A stretch of DNA of 64,000 bases, from contig JAQWHI010000013.1 of NCBI GenBank assembly GCA_029249445.1, positions 1 to 64,000 on the forward strand, written 5' to 3'. Numbering within the stretch: position 1 is the stretch's first letter; the number at the start of each line of letters is the position of its first letter. Source of the stretch: Crocinitomicaceae bacterium. GTDB taxonomy: Bacteria > Bacteroidota > Bacteroidia > Flavobacteriales_D > Crocinitomicaceae. Positions 36,346 to 45,463 of this stretch are shown one piece after another. The notes below the pieces were generated by a model. The model had not been told where the DNA came from, ran no database searches, and worked only from the letters and a program-made list of their open reading frames with translations. Made by a program: the position numbers and the translations under genes.

Positions 36346-37911
36346 ATGAAAAAACTTTTGTTATTTAGTTTAGTTGCAACGTTTGTAGCATCGTGCGTAA
36401 CTAGGTCAGGGCACTTAACTGGTACTCAGGGTAGACCAATTTACTATCCAGATTTGCCATTGGGCATGGTTTATATTCCAAATGGGAGCTTTACCATGGG
36501 TGAGAACGATGGAGATATGCCATTTCTTCACCAAAGTAGGGCAAAGACTGCTTCAGTCCAAGCGTTCTATATGGACCAAACTGAAATTTCCAACAATGAA
36601 TACCGTCAATTCGTTGATTGGGTGCGAGATTCAATTGCGCGTAACCTAATATATGAAGGAATCGAAGAGGATGCAGACGCAAGTCGTTGGATCAACTACA
36701 AAGATTATTACTTCAGTGAAGGAGATGGAGAATATGTTGATTATGAGGAGTCAGACCGAGACATCAACAGAGACATCTTTAGCTTGAATTGGGACAGAAC
36801 ACTTTCTTTTGAAGATCCAGAGCTCGTTCCGTTATTAGCTGAGATGTACTATCCAGAACAAGAACGCTTCTACAAAAGAAAAGAAATTGATACCCGAAAG
36901 CTCATCTTCTCCTATTATTGGATTGATTATGTTGAGGCCGCGAAAAGAGGACGGATAAATATCTCTCCAAATGCTTTTACGAACGACGGTATAAAGGTTG
37001 TCGATGGACATAGAGAATTAGAATCACAACCGCATCCATTTACAGGAGAGCCGCAGGGTCAAGATCTAAACTTGTCGCAAGGGATTTCAGGAGAAGGAGG
37101 AATTAACAAAAAAGGTCAAAGTAATGCCATTCGTGGGCACAAAAACCGCCAACGTTTCATTATTGACGAGAAAATTAACGTTTACCCTGATACACTTTGT
37201 TGGGTGAGAGATTTTACTTACTCGTTCCACGATCCGATGACTGCGATGTATTTTTGGCATCCAGCATACGACAATTACCCTGTTGTTGGTGTGACTTGGA
37301 CACAAGCCAAAGCCTTCTCTGTATGGAGAACACAGCTATTGAACAACTGGTTGGTTGCGATGGGGGACATTTTTGTAAATGATTTCCGTCTGCCGAATGA
37401 AGCAGAATGGGAACGCGCTTCACGTGGTGATTTAGAACTTTCACAATACCCATGGGGTGGTCCTTACATTAGAAACGAGGCAGGATGTTTCTTAGGAAAC
37501 TTTAAACCAATGCGTGGAAGATATTCTGATGACGGTGGTTACCATACAGTTAAAGTGTATTCTTACAATCCAAACGGTTTTGGTTTGTATTGTATGGCAG
37601 GAAATGTTGCCGAGTGGTGTGAAACAGCCTATGATGAGTCGATGTACGAGTTTTCACATGACCTAAATCCAGATTACAGATACAATGCAATGGATTGGGA
37701 TCCGCCATCAATGAAGCGTAAAGTTCTGCGTGGGGGTTCATGGAAAGACATTGGATATTACTTGAGAAATGCAACACGTTCGTACGAATACCAAGACACA
37801 GCAAAGTCGTATATTGGTTATCGAAATGTGATGACTCACCTTGGACGTGGAGGACGTGACTTCACCAAAGAGGGAGGGGAAGAAATTCGAAGTGATATTC
37901 AACTTCGATAA
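36346..37911 (+). CDS. gldK: Gliding motility/T9SS lipoprotein GldK
   Basis: Outer-membrane lipoprotein that forms, with GldN, the ring of the T9SS (PorK equivalent). I choose the ATG at 36346 rather than an upstream in-frame TTG at 36313 because it begins the lipoprotein signal MKKLLLFSLVATFVASC. The 521-residue protein carries a formylglycine-generating-enzyme-like fold: GMVYIPNGSFTMGENDGD, FYMDQTEISNNEYRQFVDW, DFRLPNEAEWERASRGD, MAGNVAEWCETAYDE, and LRGGSWKD. The catalytic cysteines of the true enzymes are not expected in GldK. First gene of gldKLMN. Confidence 0.97.
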   Translation: MKKLLLFSLVATFVASCVTRSGHLTGTQGRPIYYPDLPLGMVYIPNGSFTMGENDGDMPFLHQSRAKTASVQAFYMDQTEISNNEYRQFVDWVRDSIARNLIYEGIEEDADASRWINYKDYYFSEGDGEYVDYEESDRDINRDIFSLNWDRTLSFEDPELVPLLAEMYYPEQERFYKRKEIDTRKLIFSYYWIDYVEAAKRGRINISPNAFTNDGIKVVDGHRELESQPHPFTGEPQGQDLNLSQGISGEGGINKKGQSNAIRGHKNRQRFIIDEKINVYPDTLCWVRDFTYSFHDPMTAMYFWHPAYDNYPVVGVTWTQAKAFSVWRTQLLNNWLVAMGDIFVNDFRLPNEAEWERASRGDLELSQYPWGGPYIRNEAGCFLGNFKPMRGRYSDDGGYHTVKVYSYNPNGFGLYCMAGNVAEWCETAYDESMYEFSHDLNPDYRYNAMDWDPPSMKRKVLRGGSWKDIGYYLRNATRSYEYQDTAKSYIGYRNVMTHLGRGGRDFTKEGGEEIRSDIQLR

Positions 37912-37968
37912 AGTTTAAAAGTAATAGTAGTTAGTAGCAAATTTAAAACTAAAAAATCAAAGAAAGTT

Positions 37969-38769
37969 ATGAAACCAGGAAGTAAAGGATGGAAAAAGTT
38001 CATGTCAAAATTATATGGATGGGGAGCTGCAGTAGTAATTATTGGTGCACTGTTTAAAATTGAACATTTCCCAGGAGCCAGTTACATGCTTATCGCCGGA
38101 TTGAGTGTAGAGGCATTCATCTTTTTTATGTCGGCATTTGAGCCAATTCATGAAGATCCGAACTGGGAATTGGTATATCCAGAATTGGCATTAGGCCATT
38201 CAGATGAATTGGACCACGACAACTTACCTGCTGGTAGAGGAAATGGTATTTCTGATCAATTTGATAAAATGCTTGAAGAAGCGAAAATTGATGGTGAATT
38301 GTTAGAGCGGTTAGGTGATGGTATGCGTACACTAGGAGATAACGCAGCGCAGCTAAAAGGCGTTACAACGGCCGCAGCGGCAACAGACTCATACGTAGAC
38401 AGTCTTCAAGAGGCCTCGAACAAAGTATCATCTTTGTCTGATGCATACGAAAGAGCAGCGGTAACAATATCAGGAATGACCTCTGCACAAGCAGAAGGCG
38501 ATTCTGTTGGTGAGCAAATGCAGAAGGTTTCTAAAAATCTTTCAGCACTGAACAATGTTTATGAACTTCAATTGAAAGGTTCTTCTGCGCATTTAGAAGC
38601 AACAGAGAAATTCCAGGCACAAGTTACAGATATGATGAAAAATCTTTCTGATTCAGCTGAGAATACTCGATTATACAAAGAGAATATGTCGTTAATGTCT
38701 AAGAATCTTTCAGATCTCAACGCGGTATATGGAAATATGTTGAAAGCCATGACAATTACTAAAGGGTAG
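37969..38769 (+). CDS. gldL: T9SS motor protein GldL
   Basis: Inner-membrane stator-like subunit that uses the proton gradient to drive secretion and gliding. Two membrane helices occupy about residues 17-33 and 38-58 (AAVVIIGALFKIEHFPGA and LIAGLSVEAFIFFMSAF). Glu48 in the second helix corresponds in position to the glutamate described as proton-carrying in other GldL proteins. The remaining 200 residues are cytoplasmic and helical, with heptad-like segments (SKNLSALNNVYELQL, SDLNAVYGNMLKAMT) that repeat a NLS-LN-VY pattern. Second gene of the cluster, 57 nt after gldK. Confidence 0.97.
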   Translation: MKPGSKGWKKFMSKLYGWGAAVVIIGALFKIEHFPGASYMLIAGLSVEAFIFFMSAFEPIHEDPNWELVYPELALGHSDELDHDNLPAGRGNGISDQFDKMLEEAKIDGELLERLGDGMRTLGDNAAQLKGVTTAAAATDSYVDSLQEASNKVSSLSDAYERAAVTISGMTSAQAEGDSVGEQMQKVSKNLSALNNVYELQLKGSSAHLEATEKFQAQVTDMMKNLSDSAENTRLYKENMSLMSKNLSDLNAVYGNMLKAMTITKG

Positions 38770-38819
38770 CGAAGTAATTGCTTTAAATGAATTGTAAAAC
38801 CAATAATATTTAATTAATC

Positions 38820-40580
38820 ATGGCAGGAGGAAAAGAAACACCGAGGCAGAAGATGATCGGGATGATGTACCTAGTACTGACCGCACTTCTGGCACTTAAC
38901 GTATCAAAATCAATTCTTGATGCATTCGTTGCAATCGAGGAAAACATGCAAAAAGCGAACTTAACAGAGCTTTTTAGAGGTGATGAGAAACGTGGAGAAC
39001 TTGCTGAAACCGCAAGTGATAAATCAAACCCACAACGTGCGATCAAAGCGCAAATGTTGTTGGATCAAGTCGTAGAAGACATTGATAAAATGACAGCAGA
39101 TCGAATCAAATTGATTGATGATATCAAATTTGAAGTTCTTGAAGCTTGTGGTGAAGACATGAAAAAAGTGGGCAAGGATGAAGCAATTGTCGTTCAAAAA
39201 TACGATGACAAGCTCAATCCATTAAAGCCGACACGAATGAATCTTGAGTTCGTTTCAGGGAAGGACAAGTACGACGACCCAATGCGTATCTTGCTCGGTG
39301 AAGCGACAAACATCAAAGCACCAGCGGGTCGAGGTATGGACTTGTGGAAATCGTTGAACGATTTTAGAAAAGAGATTACAGAAAAAATCGCAGCAACTCA
39401 GATACTTACTGGAGATGACAACAAGCCGAAATTCGATAGTAAGTATTTCTTCAAGGCAACAGAGATTAATGAATTCGATGGTCAGTCTGGTTTGAATAAG
39501 AAGATTCTTGAAGCTGTAGAGAAGTCAAACGTGCATCCCGACGATAGAGACGCAATCATTGAAATCTATAGAGGATTAACAAAAGAAGAGTTTTCTGAAG
39601 TGCATGGTGAAGCCGGAATTCACTGGATAGGAAAAACATTTGATCACTCTCCATCTGTAGCGGCAATAGCCTCTCTAACATCTTTACAAAAAGATATTTT
39701 GGCTGCACGAGCGCAAGCGCTCACAATTGTTCGTTCAAGAGTAGGTGGTGGAGAATATTCGTTTAATAAAATCATTCCTTTGGCGTACGGTCCTGAAGTC
39801 GCAAATCGCAACGAAGAATTCACGATTGAGGTTTTAATGGCTGCTTACGATAGCGATAAGCAACCAGAGGTAACCTACAACGGCGAAAATGTTCAAGAAA
39901 TTAAAGACGGTAAAGGGTACGTTACATTGAAGGCCTCAGGCAAAAAAATGGAATTGACCGGTACGGTTTCAATCCGAAACAAGTCTGGTATTAAGAAAAC
40001 ACTGCCATGGACAAAAACAGTAACCGTAATGGAACCAACAGGATCCATTGAACTTACTGAATTAAATGTTCTGTATAGAGGTTACCCAAACAAAGTAGAG
40101 GCAACAGCTTCTGGTTACCCGGGATCTAAATTAACGGGCTCGAATGCAACGATATCGAAATCAGGACAAGGATACATTGTGAGTCCAGGAAGAGGAAGAA
40201 AAGCTTTTTTAACAGTATCAGGAATAGATGCAGATGGGAAAGCAGTTGTATTGAAGAAGACAGAGTATAGAGTAGAGTCGATGCCGGATCCACAACTTTT
40301 TTGGGGAGGTAAGAAATCGGGTGAGAAAGCAAACAAAAATTCGAGTTTGTTGCAGGCAAAATATGGTCCGGGGATTCCATTGAAAGCAGAATTTTCAATC
40401 CTAAGCTGGTCGTTCCAATCGGCTACAGCGAACCGTCCGAAAAAAGGAACGGGAGGAAATATCGGTGGAGTTAGCACAATTATTCGTGCCACGAGACCAG
40501 GAAATCAAGTTGGATTCGTTTGTACTGTGAAAGGTCCTGACGGAAAAACGAGAAAAATTGGAGGTACTTGGTCGATTTAA
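38820..40580 (+). CDS. gldM: T9SS motor protein GldM
   Basis: Partner of GldL that crosses the inner membrane once and spans the periplasm to the GldK/GldN ring. Of 586 residues, the first 9 contain Arg9, in the position of the arginine thought to face the GldL glutamate; the membrane helix is MIGMMYLVLTALLALNVS (about 12-29). The periplasmic part begins with helical domain D1 (LDAFVAIEENMQKANL) and continues into beta-domains (VLMAAYDSDKQPEVTYNG, VTVMEPTGSIELTELNVLYRG), ending with GTGGNIGGVSTIIRATRPG. It follows gldL by about 50 nt. Confidence 0.97.
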   Translation: MAGGKETPRQKMIGMMYLVLTALLALNVSKSILDAFVAIEENMQKANLTELFRGDEKRGELAETASDKSNPQRAIKAQMLLDQVVEDIDKMTADRIKLIDDIKFEVLEACGEDMKKVGKDEAIVVQKYDDKLNPLKPTRMNLEFVSGKDKYDDPMRILLGEATNIKAPAGRGMDLWKSLNDFRKEITEKIAATQILTGDDNKPKFDSKYFFKATEINEFDGQSGLNKKILEAVEKSNVHPDDRDAIIEIYRGLTKEEFSEVHGEAGIHWIGKTFDHSPSVAAIASLTSLQKDILAARAQALTIVRSRVGGGEYSFNKIIPLAYGPEVANRNEEFTIEVLMAAYDSDKQPEVTYNGENVQEIKDGKGYVTLKASGKKMELTGTVSIRNKSGIKKTLPWTKTVTVMEPTGSIELTELNVLYRGYPNKVEATASGYPGSKLTGSNATISKSGQGYIVSPGRGRKAFLTVSGIDADGKAVVLKKTEYRVESMPDPQLFWGGKKSGEKANKNSSLLQAKYGPGIPLKAEFSILSWSFQSATANRPKKGTGGNIGGVSTIIRATRPGNQVGFVCTVKGPDGKTRKIGGTWSI

Positions 40581-40634
40581 TTAATAATTGAACCGTATTT
40601 ATTGATTGTTGAATACCCTTTTAAAACGAATGAT

Positions 40635-41678
40635 ATGAAAAATGTATTGTTAGGCGCTTTGTTAATCATGAGTAGTGCTGTTATGGCGCAAAATGAGGAA
40701 CTGAATGGTCCTGTCAATGTACCTTCTGAAGGTATTATTGATGGAGTCTATATCAAAGAGCATGTTCCTACCAAGCGAATGATTCCTTACGAACATGTGC
40801 GTGAAGCAGATGTGATTTGGAGTACGAGAGTTTGGAGGTCGATAGACTTGCGTGAAAAATTGAATCACCCACTTTATTATCCATTAGATGATATCGTTGC
40901 AAGTTATGATACAGTTCCTGAAGTTTGGGTGAAAAATGAATCAAGATGGAGCCTTTGGACAGTTATTCGTCAGCACGTTATGAATGGTGACCTGACAATT
41001 TTCTCTCCATTCGACCCTGTTTTAGATGGAACTGGAAGAGGTTTGGACGGTGATCAATTCAAATACCCTATCAAGCCTGCACCAGGAATGAACTATCAAA
41101 CTGATCCTGAATTCAAAGAAACAATGAAGTTTTATTTGGGTAGAGTTGGACCCGAATCCACGGACTGTTTGATTGATGAAGATCCAAATTCAGATATGTT
41201 TGGGGAGTGTCTTGAGCGTGAATTGCCAGACGGAACAATCGAAATTGTTTATCCTGATCCTGAATGGTTTCCTTACAAATCTGAAGATATTGTTCAGTAC
41301 CGTTTGAAAGAAGAATGGTTCATTGATAAAGAGCGCTCTGTTCTTGATGTTAGAATTATTGGAATTGCTCCTGTGGTGAAGAAAATAGATCCAAATTCAA
41401 ATCAAATAAAAGGGTACACTGAAGCTTTTTGGTTGTATTTCCCACATTGTAGATTTGTGTTTAACAACTATTTCGTTTACAACGATAAAAACGATGCACA
41501 ATGGATGAGTTTTGATGATTTGTTTTGGAAGCGCAAATTTAACGCGGTGGCCTACAAGAAAAGTAATAATTATGATCGAAACATCGAAACTTACCGTTCA
41601 GGTGTAGATGCTTTGTATGAAGCTGAGAAAATCAATAATGATATTCGCAATATTGAACACGACGTTTGGTCATTCTAA
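40635..41678 (+). CDS. gldN: Gliding motility/T9SS protein GldN
   Basis: Periplasmic ring component paired with GldK (PorN equivalent). The start chosen is the ATG at 40635, since it opens the signal peptide MKNVLLGALLIMSSAVMAQ; an in-frame TTG 33 nt earlier gives a non-signal extension. The mature sequence (347 residues in total) shows the family hallmarks VWRSIDLREKLNHPLYYP, a WSLWTVIRQHVMNGDLTIFSP segment, RLKEEWFIDKERSVLDVRIIGIAPV, and ARFVFNNYFVYNDKNDA-like strand (here CRFVFNNYFVYNDKND). Last gene of gldKLMN, closed by a strong terminator. Confidence 0.97.
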   Translation: MKNVLLGALLIMSSAVMAQNEELNGPVNVPSEGIIDGVYIKEHVPTKRMIPYEHVREADVIWSTRVWRSIDLREKLNHPLYYPLDDIVASYDTVPEVWVKNESRWSLWTVIRQHVMNGDLTIFSPFDPVLDGTGRGLDGDQFKYPIKPAPGMNYQTDPEFKETMKFYLGRVGPESTDCLIDEDPNSDMFGECLERELPDGTIEIVYPDPEWFPYKSEDIVQYRLKEEWFIDKERSVLDVRIIGIAPVVKKIDPNSNQIKGYTEAFWLYFPHCRFVFNNYFVYNDKNDAQWMSFDDLFWKRKFNAVAYKKSNNYDRNIETYRSGVDALYEAEKINNDIRNIEHDVWSF

Positions 41679-41695
41679 CACTATAAGTATTCGAA

Positions 41696-41728
41696 AGTCC
41701 CCTATTGCTTACAATAGGGGACTTTTTT
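41696..41728 (+). terminator. Terminator of the gldKLMN operon
   Basis: A perfect 12-bp hairpin AGTCCCCTATTG-CTTA-CAATAGGGGACT followed by TTTTTG, 18 nt after gldN. Confidence 0.92.
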
Positions 41729-41809
41729 GTTTTGACCATTAGCCGTTATATATAGATTCAATCGCTGAAGAAAGCCAATCACTTTTATCAGTGTAGCTTT
41801 TATTAACCC

Positions 41810-41817
41810 TATCTTTG
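41810..41817 (+). promoter_or_regulatory. -7 box next to a start codon (ABC-F gene)
   Basis: TATCTTTG, an exact TAnnTTTG, ends 4 nt before the ATG at 41822. The predicted transcript would have almost no leader. Confidence 0.55.
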
Positions 41818-41821
41818 TCCA

Positions 41822-43756
41822 ATGATTAATTTAGAGCAAGTCGGTGTTCATTTACCCCAAGGATATCTCTTTAAAGAGATTAGTCTGCAAATTAACGATG
41901 GAGACAAAATTGGTCTCGTTGGTAAAAACGGTGTAGGTAAATCGACCATGCTTAAACTAATCTCAGGACACAGTTCACCTTCCGAGGGGCGAATTCATAA
42001 GCCAAAGGATTGCACTATTGGTTATTTAACCCAAGACATAAAAATTGATACGAAGCAATCCGTATTCGATTATTTGTTGAAGTCCAACGTAACCTTGACA
42101 AACTTGAATTCTCGCATTGATCAAATCAATCAAGCCCTTGTGGAGCGTACAGATTATGAGTCTTCGGAATATCTTGTAATGCTTGATGAATTGAATGAAT
42201 TAAATCATGAGTTTTCACTTAATGAAGGGTTTTTATGGGAAGAGAAGATTACTTCGACCCTTTTGGGCCTTGGTTTTTCTGATCTTGAACTCCATCGTAG
42301 TTTGGATACATTTTCTGGTGGTTGGAAAATGCGGGCAGAATTGGCAAAAATATTGGTCAACAGCCCAGATGTAATTTTGCTTGATGAGCCTACAAACCAT
42401 CTCGATATTTTATCAATTGCATGGCTTGAAAACTATTTGAAAAATTATCCCGGTGGTGTTATTGTGATCAGTCACGATCGTCTTTTCTTAGACAATGTTA
42501 CCAAACGAACTCTTGAGATTTCAAAAGGAGGTATATTGGATTTTGCATATGCTTACTCAAAGTACAAAGCACTGCGTGCTGAAGAAATTGAGCGCATGGG
42601 GCATGCGAAGAAACAGCAAGATAAAGAAATTAAACATACTGAAGAGCTCATTAATAAATTCCGTGCGAAGAAAAACAAAGCTGCATTTGCTCAATCTCTG
42701 ATTAAGAAGCTTGAAAAAACGGAACGAATTCAATTGGAGGATGATTCAATCGCCAATATGAAAATACGTTTTCCTTTAAGTATTCAGCCCGGGAAATGGG
42801 TCTTAGAAATGGAGGATATGGGCAAAACGTTTGGGAAAAAAAAGTTATTTGATGGCGTAAACCTAACGGTTGGTAAAGGCGAGAAAATTGCGCTTCTCGG
42901 TGCTAACGGTACAGGGAAGTCAACTTTGCTCAAGCGCATTATGGGTGATCTAGATGGTCAAGGCACCGTAACCTATGGGCACAATGTTAACATCATGTAT
43001 TTTGCACAAGATCAGGCAGCGTCTTTAGACAATACGCTTACGGTTCTTGAGACGGTTGACCAAACAGCGAAAGGTGAGATTCGTAAAAATCTACGAGGTG
43101 TTCTAGGTGCATTTTTATTTCAGGGTGAAGATGTGGATAAGAGGGTTTCTGTGTTGTCGGGTGGGGAGCGTACACGATTAGCACTGTGCCAGCTACTTTT
43201 GAGTCCGTCCAACTTTCTTATTCTTGATGAGCCAACGAATCATCTTGACATTCAGAGTAAAGAAGTTTTAAAGCAAGCATTAAAAAGTTATGAGGGTACC
43301 TTTATAGTAGTTTCTCATGACAGGGAATTTCTGGATGGTTTGACCAATCGCATCTGGGAAATTGAGAATCAAGAATTGAGGATTCAACATTTTGGTGTAA
43401 AAGAGTTTTTAAAGCGAAAGGCGGAGTTCTCTACGAATAAAAAAACACCTATTGCTGAAAAGAGAGTTCACGCTCTGGAAGCAAATAGTTCCGATACGAA
43501 GCGCACATATGAAGAGGAAAAAGAGCGAAAGCGGTTGAAGAACAAGTTGAACAATCAATTGAATAAGTCTGAAAAGAAGATTGATGAACTCGAGAGAGAG
43601 ATAAAAAAACAAGACCTTGTGATTGCCGAATTGGATTATTCAGATAAGGAATTGGCTGATAAAGTTGTAAGTGCTTATAAAGAGTTAAAGCTCAATTTAG
43701 ACCAACAGATGCAGCTGTGGGAAGAGGCGTCGGAAGGATTAATCGAATTAGAATAA
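41822..43756 (+). CDS. ABC-F family ATPase (ribosome-associated type)
   Basis: A 644-residue protein with two ABC ATPase domains and no membrane part. The first has Walker A GLVGKNGVGKS, signature LDTFSGGWKMR and ILLDEPTNHLDI; the second has LLGANGTGKSTLL, signature VSVLSGGERTRLAL and ILDEPTNHLDI. Between them lies the basic linker (P-site tRNA interaction motif) with HAKKQQDKEIKHTEELINKF. A C-terminal coiled coil (about 540-644, EEEKERKRLKNKLNNQLNKS) resembles that of Uup. Such proteins act on ribosomes stalled or starting translation; no resistance role is indicated. Confidence 0.92.
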   Translation: MINLEQVGVHLPQGYLFKEISLQINDGDKIGLVGKNGVGKSTMLKLISGHSSPSEGRIHKPKDCTIGYLTQDIKIDTKQSVFDYLLKSNVTLTNLNSRIDQINQALVERTDYESSEYLVMLDELNELNHEFSLNEGFLWEEKITSTLLGLGFSDLELHRSLDTFSGGWKMRAELAKILVNSPDVILLDEPTNHLDILSIAWLENYLKNYPGGVIVISHDRLFLDNVTKRTLEISKGGILDFAYAYSKYKALRAEEIERMGHAKKQQDKEIKHTEELINKFRAKKNKAAFAQSLIKKLEKTERIQLEDDSIANMKIRFPLSIQPGKWVLEMEDMGKTFGKKKLFDGVNLTVGKGEKIALLGANGTGKSTLLKRIMGDLDGQGTVTYGHNVNIMYFAQDQAASLDNTLTVLETVDQTAKGEIRKNLRGVLGAFLFQGEDVDKRVSVLSGGERTRLALCQLLLSPSNFLILDEPTNHLDIQSKEVLKQALKSYEGTFIVVSHDREFLDGLTNRIWEIENQELRIQHFGVKEFLKRKAEFSTNKKTPIAEKRVHALEANSSDTKRTYEEEKERKRLKNKLNNQLNKSEKKIDELEREIKKQDLVIAELDYSDKELADKVVSAYKELKLNLDQQMQLWEEASEGLIELE

Positions 43757-43871
43757 TCAGTTCCTTTATAGTTTACAATTCTGTAATCGGCGCTTTTCTC
43801 CTCGAAATCGAAATAAAAGCACCTAAAAATCGTTCTAAGTTAATATCTTAGTACACGACAACGTTATTATT

Positions 43872-44297
43872 ATGAAAGTCCGATTTATTGTTCTATTACT
43901 TTTCGGAATTTTTGGTGCTGCCTGCACGTCCAATAAAAATCATCCGGTTCCGAGCGTGCCATTTGATATTGCAATTGATATCTCCTTGCCTGCCTATGAT
44001 GATTTAATCGGCGTCAGCGGTTTTGCATTTGTAAATGGCGGATCCAGAGGGATTATTGTTTATCGGCGAGGTATCGATGATTTTGTTGCATTTGACCGTC
44101 ATTCGCCTGCAGACCCTGCTGGGAATTGTGCCAATCCGTTAACACCGAATTCTGATAATTTTTTGCTGCTCGATGATATATGCAATGATGCACAGTTTTC
44201 ACTTTATGATGGGTCGCCCATTTCTGATTCTGAATTTGGTTTGAGACAGTACCAAGTGGCTTGGGATGGCAATACAGCGATTCGAATATTCAATTAA
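43872..44297 (+). CDS. Rieske-fold-like lipoprotein lacking cluster ligands
   Basis: A 141-residue lipoprotein (signal MKVRFIVLLLFGIFGAAC). The mature sequence follows the pattern of a Bacteroidota group related to Rieske domains: VPFDIAIDISLPAYDDL, GFAFVNGGSRGIIVYRRG, DFVAFDRHSPADPAGNC, and FSLYDGSPISDSEFGLRQYQVAWDG. The two C-x-H/C-x2-H ligand pairs of a 2Fe-2S Rieske centre are missing: only two cysteines and one histidine remain in this region. It probably does not hold a Rieske cluster. Its role is unknown; it lies 55 nt before a ferredoxin gene that has its own predicted promoter. Confidence 0.72.
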   Translation: MKVRFIVLLLFGIFGAACTSNKNHPVPSVPFDIAIDISLPAYDDLIGVSGFAFVNGGSRGIIVYRRGIDDFVAFDRHSPADPAGNCANPLTPNSDNFLLLDDICNDAQFSLYDGSPISDSEFGLRQYQVAWDGNTAIRIFN

Positions 44298-44329
44298 TCG
44301 ACCCCGAGGTTTGTAGAAAAAACATTCAT

Positions 44330-44337
44330 TATTTTTG
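44330..44337 (+). promoter_or_regulatory. Predicted -7 box for the ferredoxin gene
   Basis: TATTTTTG lies 15 nt before the ATG at 44353; TTTG at 44310-44313 is a possible -33 element with a rather short 16-nt gap. Confidence 0.5.
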
Positions 44338-44352
44338 CTGAAAAACACGAAG

Positions 44353-44670
44353 ATGGACGAAATCAAAGTAACTATTATAGACAGATTAGGTGATCGACAT
44401 GAACTGATGGCCCCTACTGATATGAATATGAATATAATGGAAGTGTGCAAGGCATATGAGCTTCCAGTATTAGGAGAGTGCGGAGGAATGGCTATGTGCG
44501 CTACTTGTCAATGCTATCTCGAATCAGATACGCCACTTCCGGAGCAAAGCGATGATGAATTGGACATGTTGGATCAAGCATTTCATGTAGAAGACAACAG
44601 TCGATTGGGTTGCCAAATTCATATAAATGAGGACATTGACGGAATTGTACTTCGTTTGGCTCCAGAATAA
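44353..44670 (+). CDS. Adrenodoxin-type 2Fe-2S ferredoxin
   Basis: Small electron carrier of 105 residues when begun at the ATG at 44353; an in-frame TTG at 44335 overlaps the promoter box and was rejected. The cluster ligands follow the adrenodoxin/ISC pattern: GECGGMAMCATCQCYL (C-x5-C-x2-C) around residues 38-46 and the distal cysteine in RLGCQIHINED near 89. The acidic segment ESDTPLPEQSDDELDMLDQA between them is typical of the mitochondrial/proteobacterial type. It may serve Fe-S assembly or cytochrome P450-like partners; no partner gene is adjacent. It converges on nadE with an 11-nt gap. Confidence 0.93.
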   Translation: MDEIKVTIIDRLGDRHELMAPTDMNMNIMEVCKAYELPVLGECGGMAMCATCQCYLESDTPLPEQSDDELDMLDQAFHVEDNSRLGCQIHINEDIDGIVLRLAPE

Positions 44671-44680
44671 CCCTTGTATT

Positions 44681-45454
44681 TTATTTTAGCTCCAATGGAA
44701 TGGTACATACCGGGATTGGAACCATCTTATGGTTGTTGGTACGGTTAAATTTCGTGAAGATTTCAAAAACTTCTTTTTGTCGTCCACTTAGTTCGCTCGC
44801 TTCGCCTTTAAATTCCATTGCCCACTCAAGTTCTGGATAACTTGCGCCAATTTGATCCTCATCATTGCGTCCATCTCCCCAGAGACCATCGGTTGGTTTT
44901 GCTGAAATTATTTCTTGTATCACATTAATTTCTTTTGCCAGTTGCCAAACTTCAGTTTTTGATAAATCGGCAATTGGACTCAAATCAACTCCACCGTCAC
45001 CATATTTTGTAAAGAATCCAATACCAAAATCCTCAACTTTATTTCCTGTTCCTGCCACCAAACACCCATTTGCCTGAGCAATCGCATAAAGTGTGGTCAT
45101 TCGTATCCTTGCCCGAGAATTGGCTAATGAAAGGTGTTGTTCTCTCGCATTGAATGGCATTTTTGACTCAAAATCTTCGAATGTTGATGTAAGTTCTATA
45201 TCGAAAGATTCGACATTGGTAAAGCGCTGTTTTAAATCTTGGATGTGGTGCATCGCACGATTATATTCTTCTTTGGATTGTCTGATGGGCATACTTACGA
45301 GATATACACGTTTTCCTGTCAGCGCACATAGCGTAGAACTCACTGCTGAGTCAACTCCTCCAGAGATCCCAATAACAAAGCCGGATGCATTGGCCTTCTC
45401 ACAATAGTCGTGAAGCCAGTTCGAAATGTAAGATGATACTTCTTTTGTTTTCAA
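44681..45454 (-). CDS. nadE: NAD+ synthetase (ammonia-dependent type)
   Basis: Amidates deamido-NAD+ to NAD+. The 257-residue enzyme contains only the synthetase domain, without the glutaminase domain of the larger form, so it should use ammonia. The P-loop of the N-type ATP pyrophosphatases is GISGGVDSAVSS at about residue 28-39; other family segments are GTGNKVEDFGIGFFTKYGDGG (deamido-NAD binding) and SPIADLSKTEVWQLAKEI. It is adjacent to an outer-membrane protein gene and gldB-gldC, an order I recall from other Flavobacteriales. Confidence 0.95.
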   Translation of the reverse strand: MKTKEVSSYISNWLHDYCEKANASGFVIGISGGVDSAVSSTLCALTGKRVYLVSMPIRQSKEEYNRAMHHIQDLKQRFTNVESFDIELTSTFEDFESKMPFNAREQHLSLANSRARIRMTTLYAIAQANGCLVAGTGNKVEDFGIGFFTKYGDGGVDLSPIADLSKTEVWQLAKEINVIQEIISAKPTDGLWGDGRNDEDQIGASYPELEWAMEFKGEASELSGRQKEVFEIFTKFNRTNNHKMVPIPVCTIPLELK

Positions 45455-45463
45455 AATATGTAA

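Noticed and set aside
41822-43756. ABC-F antibiotic resistance protein
   Set aside because: The interdomain linker and the C-terminal coiled coil are like housekeeping Uup/EttA-type proteins, and the location shows no mobile context.
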